DNA of 64,000 nt from assembly GCA_016271365.2 (NCBI GenBank), contig CM028131.1, forward strand, positions 171,558,501 to 171,622,500, written 5' to 3'. The position numbers were made by a program, and so were the translations under genes. Each line of letters begins with the position of its first letter. The stretch's first letter is position 1. Shown here piece after piece: positions 1 to 10,988 of the stretch. The notes under the pieces were generated by a model. That model saw only the letters and a list, made by a program, of their open reading frames with translations. It was not told the origin of the DNA and searched no databases. Source of the DNA: Neoceratodus forsteri. Its lineage: Eukaryota; Chordata; Ceratodontiformes; Ceratodontidae.

Positions 1-429
1 CTGGATTATCTTGGAAAAAATAATAGACTCTTTTATGATAAAAAAAACAACAAAAAAAAACAGTGTGGCCAATAAGTTGAACTCCTGTTCTTCGTCTACA
101 GAAGATCTTGGGATATGGCAGTTATTGACCCTGGTCACCGCCATACTCTTATGCAGAGCACCACGAAGGTGGCCAGGCAGGAGGTAGAGCCAGGCTGGAC
201 CTAGCTGGGACATTCCAATCACAGGCTAGTCCGGCCACCAAGTGGACCCCTGCTCCGCATCTGCAGGGGATTCTAGGAAATTGAGATCAACAGAGGGGGC
301 TGCCATATTCCTTTTGGAAAGGGAATGATAAAAAAAACATATCTAATATTCACCAATCTGTGACCATTGTCCAATCACAAGGAAGAGCTACTCGAAAGCC
401 AGGACTGACTGGGCAGTAGGATCATTTCA
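1..429. other. unassigned DNA
   Basis: I see no coding, RNA or recognisable repeat signal here apart from short A-runs near the start. Confidence 0.4.
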
Positions 430-3425
430 TGAGCCATTCACCTCATAGGACTCTTTGGTCCAGCAGGGAGGATGGACAGTACTGAAGGAAGGCAACAAGG
501 GGTTGGGGGAGGACAGATAAGGGTAGAACCTGGGGTAACCATCGAGAACCGATTTCTGCCTGTGGAAAAACAGGTTCAGCTTGAACACAGCACTGAACCA
601 GCTTGGGGGGTTGTGCTCCCAAGAGGGTGGCACCATCACCAAAAGGTAAACCGGAATAAAATTGGAGCCCAAAAGAGGGCCGGCCTTAGGGCTAGAATGG
701 TGGCAGCAGTGGGAGCTCCACTGTGAGTTGGTACAGAGCAGATTTCATGTTCCACAGACTCAGAAAGGAGGATGGTTCACTGCAACCATTGGTTCTCAGC
801 AGCAAGACTGAGTTCTGAGGTGATCAAGCAAATCAGTAAGGAGGGAGGGAATCCAGATGTGGTGGTGCATGTAGGCACTTATGACCTGGCCAGGAGGAAG
901 AGCATGAAAACATTCAGGAGAGTTTCTGCACTCTTGGCAGGACTCTGAAACAGAGAGAAAGTTCACTAACATTCCCTGAGGTTCTACCAAGGCCATGTGA
1001 AGGAGAGAAGGGACATCCTGGACTCCCTGCAGGGAGCACTACTCAAAGAACTGGTAAGGGAACCTACTCAGGAGGGGGTGACACTGGACCTACTTTTGAC
1101 CAATGGGGACAATGTGACCAATGTCACTGTGGAGGACCACCTGGGGACCAGCGACCATTGGGTGGTGCAGTTTAGTGTAAAGACTGGGGCAGAGACAAGC
1201 CACATGGGAACAAGGGTCTTGGGCTTCAGGAGGGCCAATTTTTAAAAAATGGTGTTATGCCTCAGGGATGCCCTGGCAGGGTTGCAGGAACTAGGAGGCA
1301 TAGAAAAACAGTGGGTGGCAATGGGGGGACTGAAACAGCTACAAGACTTTGTGCCAGACAAGTCAGCAAGGGCAGGAGAAGGAGGAGGCCACCTTGGTTC
1401 ACTAGGGAGGTCTTGGAAAGAGTGAGAACAAAGAAAACAGCCATTATACAGTACAACAAAAAAAAAACCCACAAAAGAGGAAGATAGTAGAACTTACCAG
1501 AACAGGCAAAAGAAGGTGGGGAAGGAAGTCAGGAGGGCAAAAGCGGAAATGGAGGAAAGGATAGCTAAGTTGGTCCAGAGGGGGGATAAAACCTTTTTCA
1601 GATATATCAGGGAAAGGAGGAAGGCCGGGGCCGGGTAATCAGGCTACTGGCGGAAGGAGGGGCCCCCATGGAGAAAGATGGTTAAAAGGCCAACATATTG
1701 AAAAATACTTCCTGTCTATCTTCATGGATGAGGATGTAGGAAATGGACCTGAAATACACAACAAGGACATGAAGGGTAGGGAAATAGACACTAGCCCCTT
1801 CGCTGCAGACAGGGTCCAAAGGGAACTGTCTAAGCTAAGAGTGGACAATGCCATGGGCCCTAATGCAGTGCACCCCAGGCTGCTGAGGGAGCTCAGAGAG
1901 GTACTGACTGTGCCTTTAGCTGCCCTATTCAACCAGTCTCTGGAAACTGGAGAGGTGCTGGGAGACTGGAGGATGACTGATGTCGTCCCGCTCCACAAAG
2001 GGGGTAGTAGGGAGAAGCCAGAAAATTACACGCCAGTTAGCCTGATAGCAGTAGTTGGCAAGGTAATGGAATTGCTTCTAAAGGAAAGAACTGGATAATA
2101 CCTCGAGGACAGCAGACTGCAGGACCAGGGACCACATGGGTTCACAGGGGAAGGTCCTGTCAGACTATCCTGACAGAGATTTTCAATGAGGTAAGCAGGG
2201 CAGGGTGGTGGACATGGCCTATCTGGATTTCAGCAAGGCCTTCAACACTGTCCTACTTAAAAGGTTGGTAATGAAACTAAGCAGCCTGGGGGTTGGACCT
2301 AAAATCATAAAAAGAGTGGAAAACTGGCTTAGAGACAGAAGCTGAAGAGTGGTGGTAAATGGGGTGCACTCCGGGGAAGGGAAGGTGACTAGTGGGGTAC
2401 CACAGGGGTCAGTGTTGGGCCCTAGACTCTTCAATATCTACATTAGTGACATGGTAGAGGGACTGGGTGGGAGGGTATGCCTGTCTGCAGATGACACAAA
2501 GATCTGCAACAGGGTGGACACATGGAGGGGGTGGAAAGGATGTGAGAGGTCCTAGAAAAGTTAGAAGAGTGGCCAAGAAGGTGGCAACTTGGATTCAACA
2601 CAAAGAAGTGCAGAGTTATGCACTTGGGACACAGGAGCATGGGGGTGGCATACACACTTGGGGGAAGGTACTAGAGGTCACAAGACAAGAGAGAGACCAG
2701 GAATTATCATTACTGATGACCTTAAGGTGGCAAAGCAGTGTGGGAATGCAGTGGAAAATGCTAACTAAATGCTTGGATGCATAGGGAGGGGTATCACTAG
2801 CAGAAGGAGGGAGGTAATACTGTACATCCCCTGTATACTTCATTAGTGAGACTGCACCTTGAGTGCTATGTGTGGTTCTGAAGGCCCCATCTTCAAAAGG
2901 ACAGGGACAAGATAGAGACAGTGCAGAGAAGGGCAACTAAAATGGTGCAGGGCCTACATCAGAAGACTTATGAAGAGAGGCTTAAGGAATTAAACTTGGA
3001 CTCCCTGGAGGACAGGAAGAGGTGGGGGATATGATAGAGACATTCAGATATCTCAATGGAATAAACAAGACACAGGAGGAGAGTATTTTCTAGAGAAAAA
3101 GATGATCTAAGACTAGGAGTCACAATATGAAGTTAGTGGGGTGCAGGTTCAGGAGTAACGTGAGGAAGTTCTTCTTTATGGAAAGGGTGGTGGACTATTG
3201 GAACAGCTCCCAGTGGAGGTGGTGGGGGCGAATACAGTATACAGTAACAGGTTTAAAGTGTGCCTGGGATAAACACATGGGTATCTTGGATAATGGAGGG
3301 GTGTGGAAGATGACCCCCCAGTACCGGCTTGGGTAGCACTATTAGAGGGGAATTTACAGGCAGACTGGGTGGGGCAGCAGGTCTTTATCTGCCGAAAGAA
3401 TATATAAATCTGTAAATCTATAAGA
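430..3425 (+). mobile_element. CR1 LINE copy 1, decayed, internally deleted
   Basis: This is a plus-strand CR1 non-LTR retrotransposon. A stretch around 860-900 reads VVVHVGTYDLARR, a decayed form of the ORF1 esterase block HLGTND. By about 1000 the sequence has already jumped to the distal endonuclease region (LDSLQGALLKELV), so the end of ORF1 and most of the endonuclease are missing. Reverse transcriptase blocks follow at 1724-2555, then the CR1 C-terminal region to about 3340. The 3' tail at 3360-3420 (GGTCTTTATCTGCCG...) is the same tail type as the copy at 26.0 kb. Frameshifts and stops are frequent, so it is inactive. The upstream limit is uncertain. Confidence 0.8.
1000..2560 (+). pseudogene. 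CR1 ORF2 remnant (endonuclease end + RT)
   Basis: Visible pieces are the end of the APE-type endonuclease (997-1245, with LGTSDHWVV, the catalytic SDH block, and VLGFRRANF), RT fingers (1724-2098, with MGPNAVHPRLL and ENYTPVSLIAVVGKVME) and RT palm (2349-2555, with VTSGVPQGSVLGPRLFNIYISDM). The catalytic dyad appears as SADDTKICNRVD, where FADD is usual, so FADD became SADD. The intact family ORF2 has about 900-1000 codons. This copy is split by several frameshifts and by a stop at 2343 (GCTGAAGAG). Confidence 0.8.
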
Positions 3426-5130
3426 AGTGGAATGGCTAAAGGAATTGTGCAAGGAGGCTGTGTATTTCAGGAACTGGGTAACTGGGGACATCACTAGAGG
3501 CACTTGCAACTATTTAAGAAGGATAGATTGTGTCCCAATGAGTAGGCCACTATGGTGTTAGGGAAGAAGTTTTCAGCACACATAACTCTTTTAAAATAGC
3601 TAAGGGGGAAGTAGTTCTGATGAGGCTAGATTCACCTAAACATGGGGGGGGGGCAAATGGGCCTTCCCCTGACATAGGCAAGGACCCAACAGGGCAAAGG
3701 TAAACACAGTGAAAGAGGTGACATTCAGACTAGAAATGAAGGAGAGGGGGAGAGACTGGAGGCAAACAGGAGGGACTAGCAACACAAGAGCAGGACTTAG
3801 GGCAGCAGAAGCACAATGATCAATGGAGGTGATGCACAGTACCCCTAGAGTAGGCCGAGAGAAAGCAGCAAGCAAGGGGACCATGGGTATAGGGGGCGGA
3901 GGGTGAATGGGAGTTTAAAAATGGAGTACCAGTAGAACTCCTAGAGAGTAGTGTGTATAAATGGCAGAAGTTTAGATATTTTGAGGAAGTCATACTAAAG
4001 AGTTTTGTACAGTATATGTGGTATAGAGAATTCTTCACAAAGAGAAGAATCGAAGGATCTTGGTAAAGTTTGCAAAGAGGAGTTTTTTGGGTGAGCTGAA
4101 AGTCTGAAGGAACAGACATTTTTAAATGAAACAATTCTGTTTCTCACAGAAGGAACAGATACATAGCATAGAAAGTGCCCATATTTTAACATGGGAAGAA
4201 AAAGGACTTTTTAGAAATATTCTCACATAAACACAAAGGGATGCACTGGCTCGAAAGATAAATGATGCTACAGGGGATTCAGCTGCTCCAACATGCACAA
4301 AAACATCAGAAGAGTGCACTCCATTAGAGTACAATACTTAAGTGCTTACTTATTGCAGAAAGTGTAAGGGGGGTCAATAAAGTGCTGACTTATGAAAATT
4401 AAAGCAATCTGGAGCAGTAATAGAGAAAATGTTGATAGTTTCACATTTGTTTCTGTTCAATTTTTAAATATCAATATGACATGAGGGGTTAACATTAATT
4501 TAGCACTTTACTACACTTTGGTATTGCTTTTCTCACTTAAGTAGTTGGGCAACTATTTTGTGAATAAGGCTGGACTTACGTATAATCAAAGGATGCACCT
4601 TCAATGTTTTTCAAGAAATGGGGCTTATGCACTATGCCTACGCACTGCTTTGTGCTGAGTAGGTTGTACATATGCCCACTCGCTGCACATGGGGGGCTCT
4701 GGGACCTCTGCGGTATGCACAGCACCACACGCAAACTACTGCACACTGTAAACGTGACGTCCATGCATTAACTGGCCCTCTTGGTGCATGGGGTCCAAAC
4801 AGAGTATGATTAAAAGTGATTGTTGCCTTTAAACTGAGCAGTTAAAAAAACAAGCCTGATCTGATAAGCTACACCCACTGACAAAGTCTCAGAGCAATGG
4901 GAAGTGCCAGAGCAGCTGGGGTCCTTAATGTATGTATGATTACCTCAATCCTTCTGCAATAAACACCTAAGAAAGAGTGCAGTGGTGAGCTGTGTTTGCA
5001 CTCATTTGGAATAACCTGTCGAGCCTCCGTCATTAAAAGACATTTTTTCTGTGATGGCAAGTCTGAGTTTTTGATTGATTTTATTTACAGACCAATCTGA
5101 CTCAAATGCATAATGCTGAATTTTGATCCA
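3426..5130. other. no gene seen
   Basis: This is A/G-rich and then A/T-rich unique-looking sequence. Only short spurious ORFs occur and no domain or repeat structure is recognised. Confidence 0.5.
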
Positions 5131-5474
5131 GCGTTTATTTATTTATTGATTTGAAAATGTTTTATTAGGTAAAACATACACAGAACAATACTCTCATTTA
5201 CAGAGATGATCTGAAGGAAGGGGATGGGAGAGAGAAGGAGAAATTCAGGACTGTAATAGGTAAAAGAAGGTATTTGAAATGCACACTTTCTTGAGGGGAT
5301 CACCATCCACACCAACAATTTTTACTAAATCAGCCAGTTTTTGTGGGTTACCAAGTACAATATTTTTTTTTCTTCTAGTTGAGCAGCAGTTCCAGGTTAA
5401 ATAACCATCACTGAAGTGAATTAAAATTACTCTGCAGTAGGTTTGGCAGATCAATAAAATTTTGTTCTAGTGTT
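5131..5474 (-). mobile_element. possible LINE 3' end
   Basis: Read on the minus strand the segment ends in TAATAAAACATTTTCAAATC followed by an AATAAATAAATAAA tail at 5134-5148. This looks like the 3' end of an L1-like insertion. No RT motif is left, so the assignment is weak. Confidence 0.3.
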
Positions 5475-5478
5475 ATAA
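5475..5478. repeat. target-site duplication ATAA (left)
   Basis: The four bases ATAA directly precede the TG that opens the left LTR. They recur after the terminal CA of the right LTR at 12389-12392. A 4 bp duplication is usual for gamma/epsilon-type and spuma-type retroviral integrases and for some Gypsy elements. Confidence 0.75.
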
Positions 5479-6873
5479 TGTAACCCCTCACCTCTGCCTT
5501 TTTGCCAAAACAACAGGTGGCATGCTGTTGAAGCTGACAGCAATACCTGGTGGGGACCTGGGTTCAGGGATGATGAGGTTATTCGGCACAGGGGGACCTA
5601 GGTTTGGCTACTCTGCACAGGGGCACCCAAGTAAATCCGAACGTAGGAAGCAATAACTGTAATGTCCAGAACCAGGAATGGGATTCTTCAGTGTGGCTTT
5701 TATTCACAAACTAGCTGAACACAACAAAGCATAGACAGACCCCCATGGGGCTACATTTCCTGGTAATGCAGATTAGAGACTACAATGCGGTCCACTGGAA
5801 GAATAAACCAATTATACTGTTTTCAGGCTCTGGACCCACCAGGCACACAGCCCGGACTTGCACGTGCTTTGGGTACACAGCCCGACTGGCCCAGCTCCCC
5901 CGCCGGCCACTTGATCCACGGTCCATTGGAAGAATGAACCAATTATCCTGTCGTGGCTCCCCACATCACTTAGAGTCTGCGACTCCTAGAGAGATTTTCC
6001 CTTTTGCAACCCCACGTCTGGGTACTTCCCCCATCACTGGCCAAGTGCATGAGGCAAAGTAGCAACCACAGCAGAAATCAGTAGAGGTGGACCTGGTTAC
6101 CAAAGATGGGGGGTTTGCCCACCTCCAGCTCCCACAGCCCATACCCGGCCATTTCCCTGGGAAAACTGACACTTCTGAATGTAGATTAAATGGTAGATGA
6201 TCTAGCGCATCTCCTCTACATATTACTTGAATCACACAGTACTCTAGCATTTGACACTACTCCACTTGTTTGGCCTAGTCCTATAGGCTTCTAAAAATGT
6301 AGCTCAATTCCTAGATTCCCACACATGTCCCAGGGTGAAGAAAACATTTTGCCCTTTTTGTCAGAGCAGACACTCACCCTTTAGTTGCAGGTGCCCCACA
6401 GGCAAATCACAAATCTTCCAACTTTCCGAAACAAAGGCTGAACTGAACAGGCAGCTTTTCTTCCTCTTGGCAGAATTAAGGGGATTGCCCCAGGAATCTG
6501 CATGGGGATCTTTACATCCCCCCGGAGGGAGGGGCACTGAGACCCGAACAGCGGTCTCCACCACTTGAGTACACCTTCACTTACTCAAGACAAACTGGAC
6601 ACTGACTCCTTCTTACTGAAGGCAAACTGGAACACTGGACTCTACCCTTTGAAAACTCCCAACGTTCTATCTAACTCCCTCTGCTGCAGATTCCAATGTG
6701 GCTTATGCAGCTGCGAAAGTTCTATTGATGATGTCATCCCTCAGTCTCAGCTGAGACTGAGAACAGAGTGAGACAGTGTGAAACCCATTTAACTGGAGTT
6801 TCACAAGCTGCCTTCCCTGCCTACCACTAGGTCTTACTGGGATTCTAGTAACCCCGGGTAACAAAGGGTTACA
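5479..6873 (-). repeat. 3' LTR (1395 bp)
   Basis: It opens TGTAACCCCTCACC and ends GGGTAACAAAGGGTTACA on the plus strand. It is nearly identical to 10989-12388. On the minus strand it would supply the polyadenylation site of the element, since an AATAAA lies at 5704-5699 and leaves about 220 bp of downstream LTR. Internal ORFs of about 100 codons on both strands are present in both LTR copies but lie in regulatory DNA. Confidence 0.92.
5699..5704 (-). promoter_or_regulatory. AATAAA polyadenylation signal in 3' LTR
   Basis: AATAAA sits on the minus strand within GAATAAAAGCC. It places the R/U5 boundary shortly downstream. The same signal is conserved in the other LTR at 11209-11214. Confidence 0.6.
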
Positions 6874-6885
6874 CTCTCCTTGACC
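6874..6885 (-). promoter_or_regulatory. candidate polypurine tract
   Basis: Immediately 5' of the 3' LTR on the minus strand the sequence is CAAGGAGAG and then TGTAAC. It is short but correctly placed for priming plus-strand DNA synthesis. Confidence 0.5.
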
Positions 6886-8200
6886 AGGAAAATGACTGTC
6901 CGAAGTCATTATTTACCCGGCCTTAGGCCATCCCACCCTATGTGCTACCTGCAGAGGGGGGTGATCAGGCCCCCTCCTACCATGTGCAAGCACAGGCAGG
7001 TGACACTAAGGGCCTAGAGGCCTGTAGCTGACATGTCAGCCTCTACTCTATCCACTTACTATGGACACCTAGTGGCTCTGGTAGAACTATCCAGAGCATA
7101 GCCCTGATAGATCAGCACTGAGGTCCCCATGGCCACTGAGGACCACAGCCTGTCTATCCCCCCCAACCCTCTAGGGAAAACCTATCTGCCTCTAACATAA
7201 TATTCCAAAACAAAACAACCCAGGGACCTCCCGACCTTGGGTAACCTGCAACCACACACCATTAAAATACCAATTACTGCCTCCTCCCTACCCCCACAAC
7301 CACACCTGTGGAAGGAAAGGGTTAATACAGCAATAACATAACAATAACACCACAGTACTTTAAATTTCTACACAATAAAGCACTGACAAGGAACTCTGAT
7401 GAGCCCCTCCTCCTCTTCTTGTCTTCTCTTCTGTCTTCCCAGGAACACCTGTAAGAAAAAGAAAGACAAAACACACGCTCCTAATCTGCATACACAGTCT
7501 ACCTAAACCCCTACCATCAAAACACTGCAGAATACCAAAAAGATTTTTTTTTTAGAAAAAAGGTAGAAAAACAGTATTTACATTAGATAACAACGACATT
7601 ATTTACAATACACATTTGGGGGGATGGAGTGCCCTAAAAGTCCCAACTAGTGACCACAAGGCCCGAAGGCTAGTCCAATAAAGAGTCTCTCCTGGGCCAG
7701 AGCCTGGTGAAGCACAGTTCTAACAGGCCAAAGTCCCGAATGGGAGAGTCTTTGCGGACAGTTCACACATTTTGAAGTCTGTAGTGTAGGGTGTGTACTG
7801 CAATGTCATAAAGATAGAAAAGTTCGGACTTACCAGCCACTTGTAGTACAAGACTCGGCACCAACCTGCACCTCTGACGAAGACTCTCCCTGGCTGCATT
7901 TCTTCCAAAACAGCTGGGCGGACATCTTCCGGGAACCACTGGAGGGCACATCTGGGAACAGCTGGGATGATGTCATCTCTGGAGACGGAACCTTAGAACA
8001 GGAACAAAAAGAAAACAGCTGGTCCGCTGTCATCCGATTACCAGGCGATGAACAGGATACAGCTGGGCTGGTGTCCTCTCAGGATCTGAAGTCATCTGGT
8101 GGGCCAGTCGATGGATGCTGGACAGGACAGTATACTGTAGACTGATGAATGTGGGGCACCTGAGTCCTGGATATTCATATTGGTGGATCAATAAGACACT
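6886..8200 (-). other. non-coding internal region of LTR element
   Basis: This lies between the last coding remnant and the polypurine tract. It is C-rich with several A-runs on the plus strand. No ORF with family resemblance was found. Confidence 0.5.
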
Positions 8201-8841
8201 TCACAGTCTGGTGTGGCAGTATTGACTACCACTGCTCGGCTCTCCATTTTGTAGGCACGGGCACATTTTCTGAGAGGTCCTTGCACTGAGGCCAATAGTA
8301 CCGGGGTCAGGGCTTGGAATTATTACCCCATCTGGGCGCACATAATTCACACAGTGGGAGATTTCACATCCCTCTCCGTCCACCACTTTCACTCTGTCTA
8401 TAAACAGTGTCTTGCCTCTCTTCCACTGGGTATACTTTTCGTGGAACAGTCTATTCTTTACATGCTGGTTGGCCCCAGGATGCACACTTTTCATTGCTTC
8501 ATCCCAGATCCAGGATTTCCTGCAGTTCTCAATCTCTTCCCAGACTTTCCAAGGAAAGGTAGGAAAGGTCATACCATAGATTTAATTTGCCTTCCTACGA
8601 ACCAGTCTCTCCTCTTTACTTGCTTTGGTCAATCTGAGACCGCTGGCCTGGCTTGGGGTGGCCAGTCCTGGTTCTGCCAGCTTCGAATCCTTAAGGAAAT
8701 TAGAAACGGATCCCTGACTTCTTCCTCCTGTAAAGCCAGGGCAGTGGCATCACCACCTTCTTCACTACGTTCCTCCGAGGCAAGATCTTGAGGCTGTGTT
8801 CCGCCTTTTCGCAAGGCCACATAGGTCATCTTCCTCCTCAC
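8201..8841 (-). pseudogene. downstream coding remnant of LTR element, unknown protein
   Basis: Two minus-strand open stretches (8841-8629 and 8572-8201) lie in series after the 195-codon ORF. The second contains WKVWEEIENCRKSWIWDE, then KNRLFHEKYTQWKRGKTLF and HCVNYVRPDGVIIPSPDP, a Trp- and charge-rich protein-like composition. The bridge at 8573-8628 contains stops, and reading frames change at about 8838. It may be the continuation, or a second exon, of the preceding protein. I do not recognise the family. Its position between internal coding DNA and the 3' LTR is where complex retroviruses keep regulatory genes, but that is inference. Confidence 0.45.
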
Positions 8842-9425
8842 TGAGGATCTGAGCCCAGGAGTGAGCAGTCATTCTCACCCGAGACTATCCACTCATCACT
8901 AGGCGTGGAGGTCGACACCTCCCATTCAAAGGCCTCCCGCATCTCATCTTCACCTAAGAGACTCGGGCTAGGCCCCCACCCCACCCAGGGGTCTATTGAT
9001 GCTTTATCCGAACTTTCTTTCTGGGATCCAGCATCCAAAACTTCAACTTCTGGTTCTGTCTCTAACTCTGCACCCTCTAGCTTTGTGCCACACTCCCCCG
9101 AGGGGCCTTCCTCCATAGGCTCTGCCTGGTGCTGTGTTCTGCCAACTGCAGATTCCTGAATTTTTGTCCATGTGGGGGCCAAATGATTTGGAGGCGCTTT
9201 ATACAAGCCATATTTTTGTAGGCATCCAGCACAGTGAGGAATCATGAAGACATCCCTTCCAGCACTCAAGCATTTTTGGCATACACGCACTGGATAATTA
9301 GGAATCTCCACATCAGGAGGCAGTTGCCCTCCATAGTACCACTTTTCAATATCTCTCAGTCTATTTACTGCTGCTGTTACTGCAACCCGGGCATGATCCG
9401 GGTAACGAGCTGGTCCTGAGGCCAT
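8838..9425 (-). CDS. unknown Cys/His-cluster protein of LTR element (195 aa)
   Basis: This is an intact 195-codon ORF. The first 60 residues are basic/hydrophobic (YPDHARVAVTAAVNRLRDIE). A C-x2-C-x11-H-C-x2-C cluster at about residues 49-68 (VCQKC...PHCAGC) looks like a small zinc-binding module. From about residue 95 it is an acidic, Ser/Pro/Glu-rich tail ending DPQ. The ATG lies two bases after a textbook splice acceptor, so the product is probably made from a spliced mRNA whose donor would be in the 5' leader. Zinc module plus acidic tail would suit a nucleic-acid-binding transactivator, but I cannot assign it to a family. No gag or pol signature is present. Confidence 0.6.
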   Translation of the reverse strand: MASGPARYPDHARVAVTAAVNRLRDIEKWYYGGQLPPDVEIPNYPVRVCQKCLSAGRDVFMIPHCAGCLQKYGLYKAPPNHLAPTWTKIQESAVGRTQHQAEPMEEGPSGECGTKLEGAELETEPEVEVLDAGSQKESSDKASIDPWVGWGPSPSLLGEDEMREAFEWEVSTSTPSDEWIVSGENDCSLLGSDPQ

Positions 9426-9427
9426 AA

Positions 9428-9448
9428 CTGCAGAAAAATAAACAAAAG
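9428..9448 (-). promoter_or_regulatory. splice acceptor before the 195-aa ORF
   Basis: On the minus strand TTTTGTTTATTTTTCTGCAG ends two bases before the ATG at 9425. It has a long pyrimidine tract and CAG. This supports expression from a spliced subgenomic RNA and supports the chosen start. Confidence 0.65.
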
Positions 9449-10499
9449 TTCACTGTAACTGAAAGTCCCACTTTATTGAACACACTCTGTAGCTGTAAAA
9501 TGACTCCTCTGCTGCTGTGTTTACTTTACCACCCCACCCTATAATAGCGGCGGCAGCACTCCTGTGCATCAACATTTGGAATCTGGGTCAAGCCACTGCG
9601 CACCCGATTTACACAAGCTACTGATAACTTTTACTCAAACTGCACAACTTGCTCTGATCTGGCTTTAAACATATTTACAGGATTTTCCTTGGACTTTTCA
9701 CAAGCTGGTATCATTTATTTTATTTACAGTCCCTTAAAAGCTTCAGGTTTTTAGCACAGGATTGCCTGCTTTTACTAGTGTTGCATTTTGCTACAACCCA
9801 CAGTCTCTCTCTGGCTGCAAACTTTAAACTGAGGCTAATTTCACTTCTATGCACACAGTCAATGGCTTAACAGGCTTGCACTTGCTGGCAGGACTTGACA
9901 TAGTCATTACTTGCAAAGCGACTACACTGCTGCACACACATTTTATATGGCATAGGCTGAAAATCACTGTTTGAGCAGTTTCATGAATGTTTACTTACTG
10001 TTATCAGTAGCAGCTTGCTGCGATGGGGAAAAACGGCCTGCAGCCAGTTCTTGAAGGCCTCAGTATACAAACGGGCGGGCAGTCCTAGCGATCGTCATTT
10101 TAAAGACCAAACTTGCAATTCTGACGATCGATTAGCGGGTTGAGCCCAATTTTAAGCAAGAAAGTCTATTTTTGAACTGTTTACAATGCTTTGAGCTTTC
10201 CGCGACGCTCCTCCACTGCCAGTACACGCACTCCATTCTCACTCCCTCTCGAATGCTGGGGCAGTCTCTGTAGAGCTGGTTGAGGGGCGGGACTGATTGC
10301 AGCCTGACCAACCACACGACGCCATGCGAATGAGTCTCTTCTTCCTTGCGAGGGCTCTTCTCCTCATGGCGATTGTCGAGCAGGCAAATTTAAACTGCAG
10401 AATGCAACTTTTTTTTTTTTTCTCAACTGACTCCACGGCGGGAGCCCATTTCAGCCATATAACATAGCCATTTACTCTGCAGTCTCTCAATTCACTCAG
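9449..10499 (-). other. leader / deleted gag-pol position of LTR element
   Basis: No convincing ORF occurs here. An inverted repeat CGATCGTCA (10089-10097) / TGACGATCG (10122-10130) could form a small stem. If this element once had gag-pol, it would have been in this interval. Confidence 0.45.
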
Positions 10500-10745
10500 A
10501 AAGCATTTCCAACGTCCAGGGCATAATTTTCTTTTGCTACCCCTAGTCTTCCACACTTTCCTTCACAACAGTTTATTTTAAAAGCATTTCAAACGTCCAG
10601 GGCACAATTTTCCTGTTGCTACCCCTAGTCTTCCACACTTTTCTTCACAACAGTTCATTTTAAAAGCATTTCAAACGTCCAGGGCACAATTTTCCTGTTG
10701 CTACCCCTAGTCTTCCACATTTTTATTTACCACAGTTCATTTTTA
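10500..10745. repeat. 82 bp tandem repeat x3 in LTR-element leader
   Basis: Three consecutive copies of a unit beginning AAGCATTTC(C/A)AACGTCCAGG start at about 10500, 10582 and 10664. Copies 2 and 3 are nearly identical. They lie about 220 bp downstream (minus strand) of the primer binding site. Confidence 0.85.
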
Positions 10746-10966
10746 AAGCAGGCAAAAACGCTGTAAACAATTGTTTGATGCAGGACAAGGGCACACTCTT
10801 TGGCTTTAATGCTCCTTGGTAAACAGTTGGCATTTTTAAACAGCAGCACAAGATTCACGGCACACAGCAACACACTAGGGAAATTGCTTCAGCTTTTTGG
10901 GCTACCCACTGCCAGATAGCCAAAACGCTAGCCCCCTTGCCCAAGCACCTTCCTCCCAGAACAAAA

Positions 10967-10984
10967 TCCAAAGCGGTGCCTCCA
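10967..10984 (-). promoter_or_regulatory. primer binding site, tRNA-Thr type
   Basis: Four bases inside the 5' LTR the minus strand reads TGGAGGCACCGCTTTGGA. Its first 13 bases complement AGCGGTGCCTCCA, which I recall as the 3' end of vertebrate tRNA-Thr(AGT) plus CCA. Position and TGG start are as expected for reverse-transcription priming. Confidence 0.7.
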
Positions 10985-10988
10985 TTTT

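Noticed and set aside
5245..5454. 69-codon ORF as a host exon
   Set aside because: No flanking splice sites in phase and no family resemblance; next to a LINE-like tail.
5745..6062. 105-codon plus-strand ORF present in both LTRs (also 11255-11572)
   Set aside because: Shared only because the LTRs are duplicates; it is antisense to the element with no motif or start context.
10967..10984. tRNA-Thr gene fragment
   Set aside because: Only the 3' terminal bases including CCA are present, next to an LTR, so it is a primer binding site.
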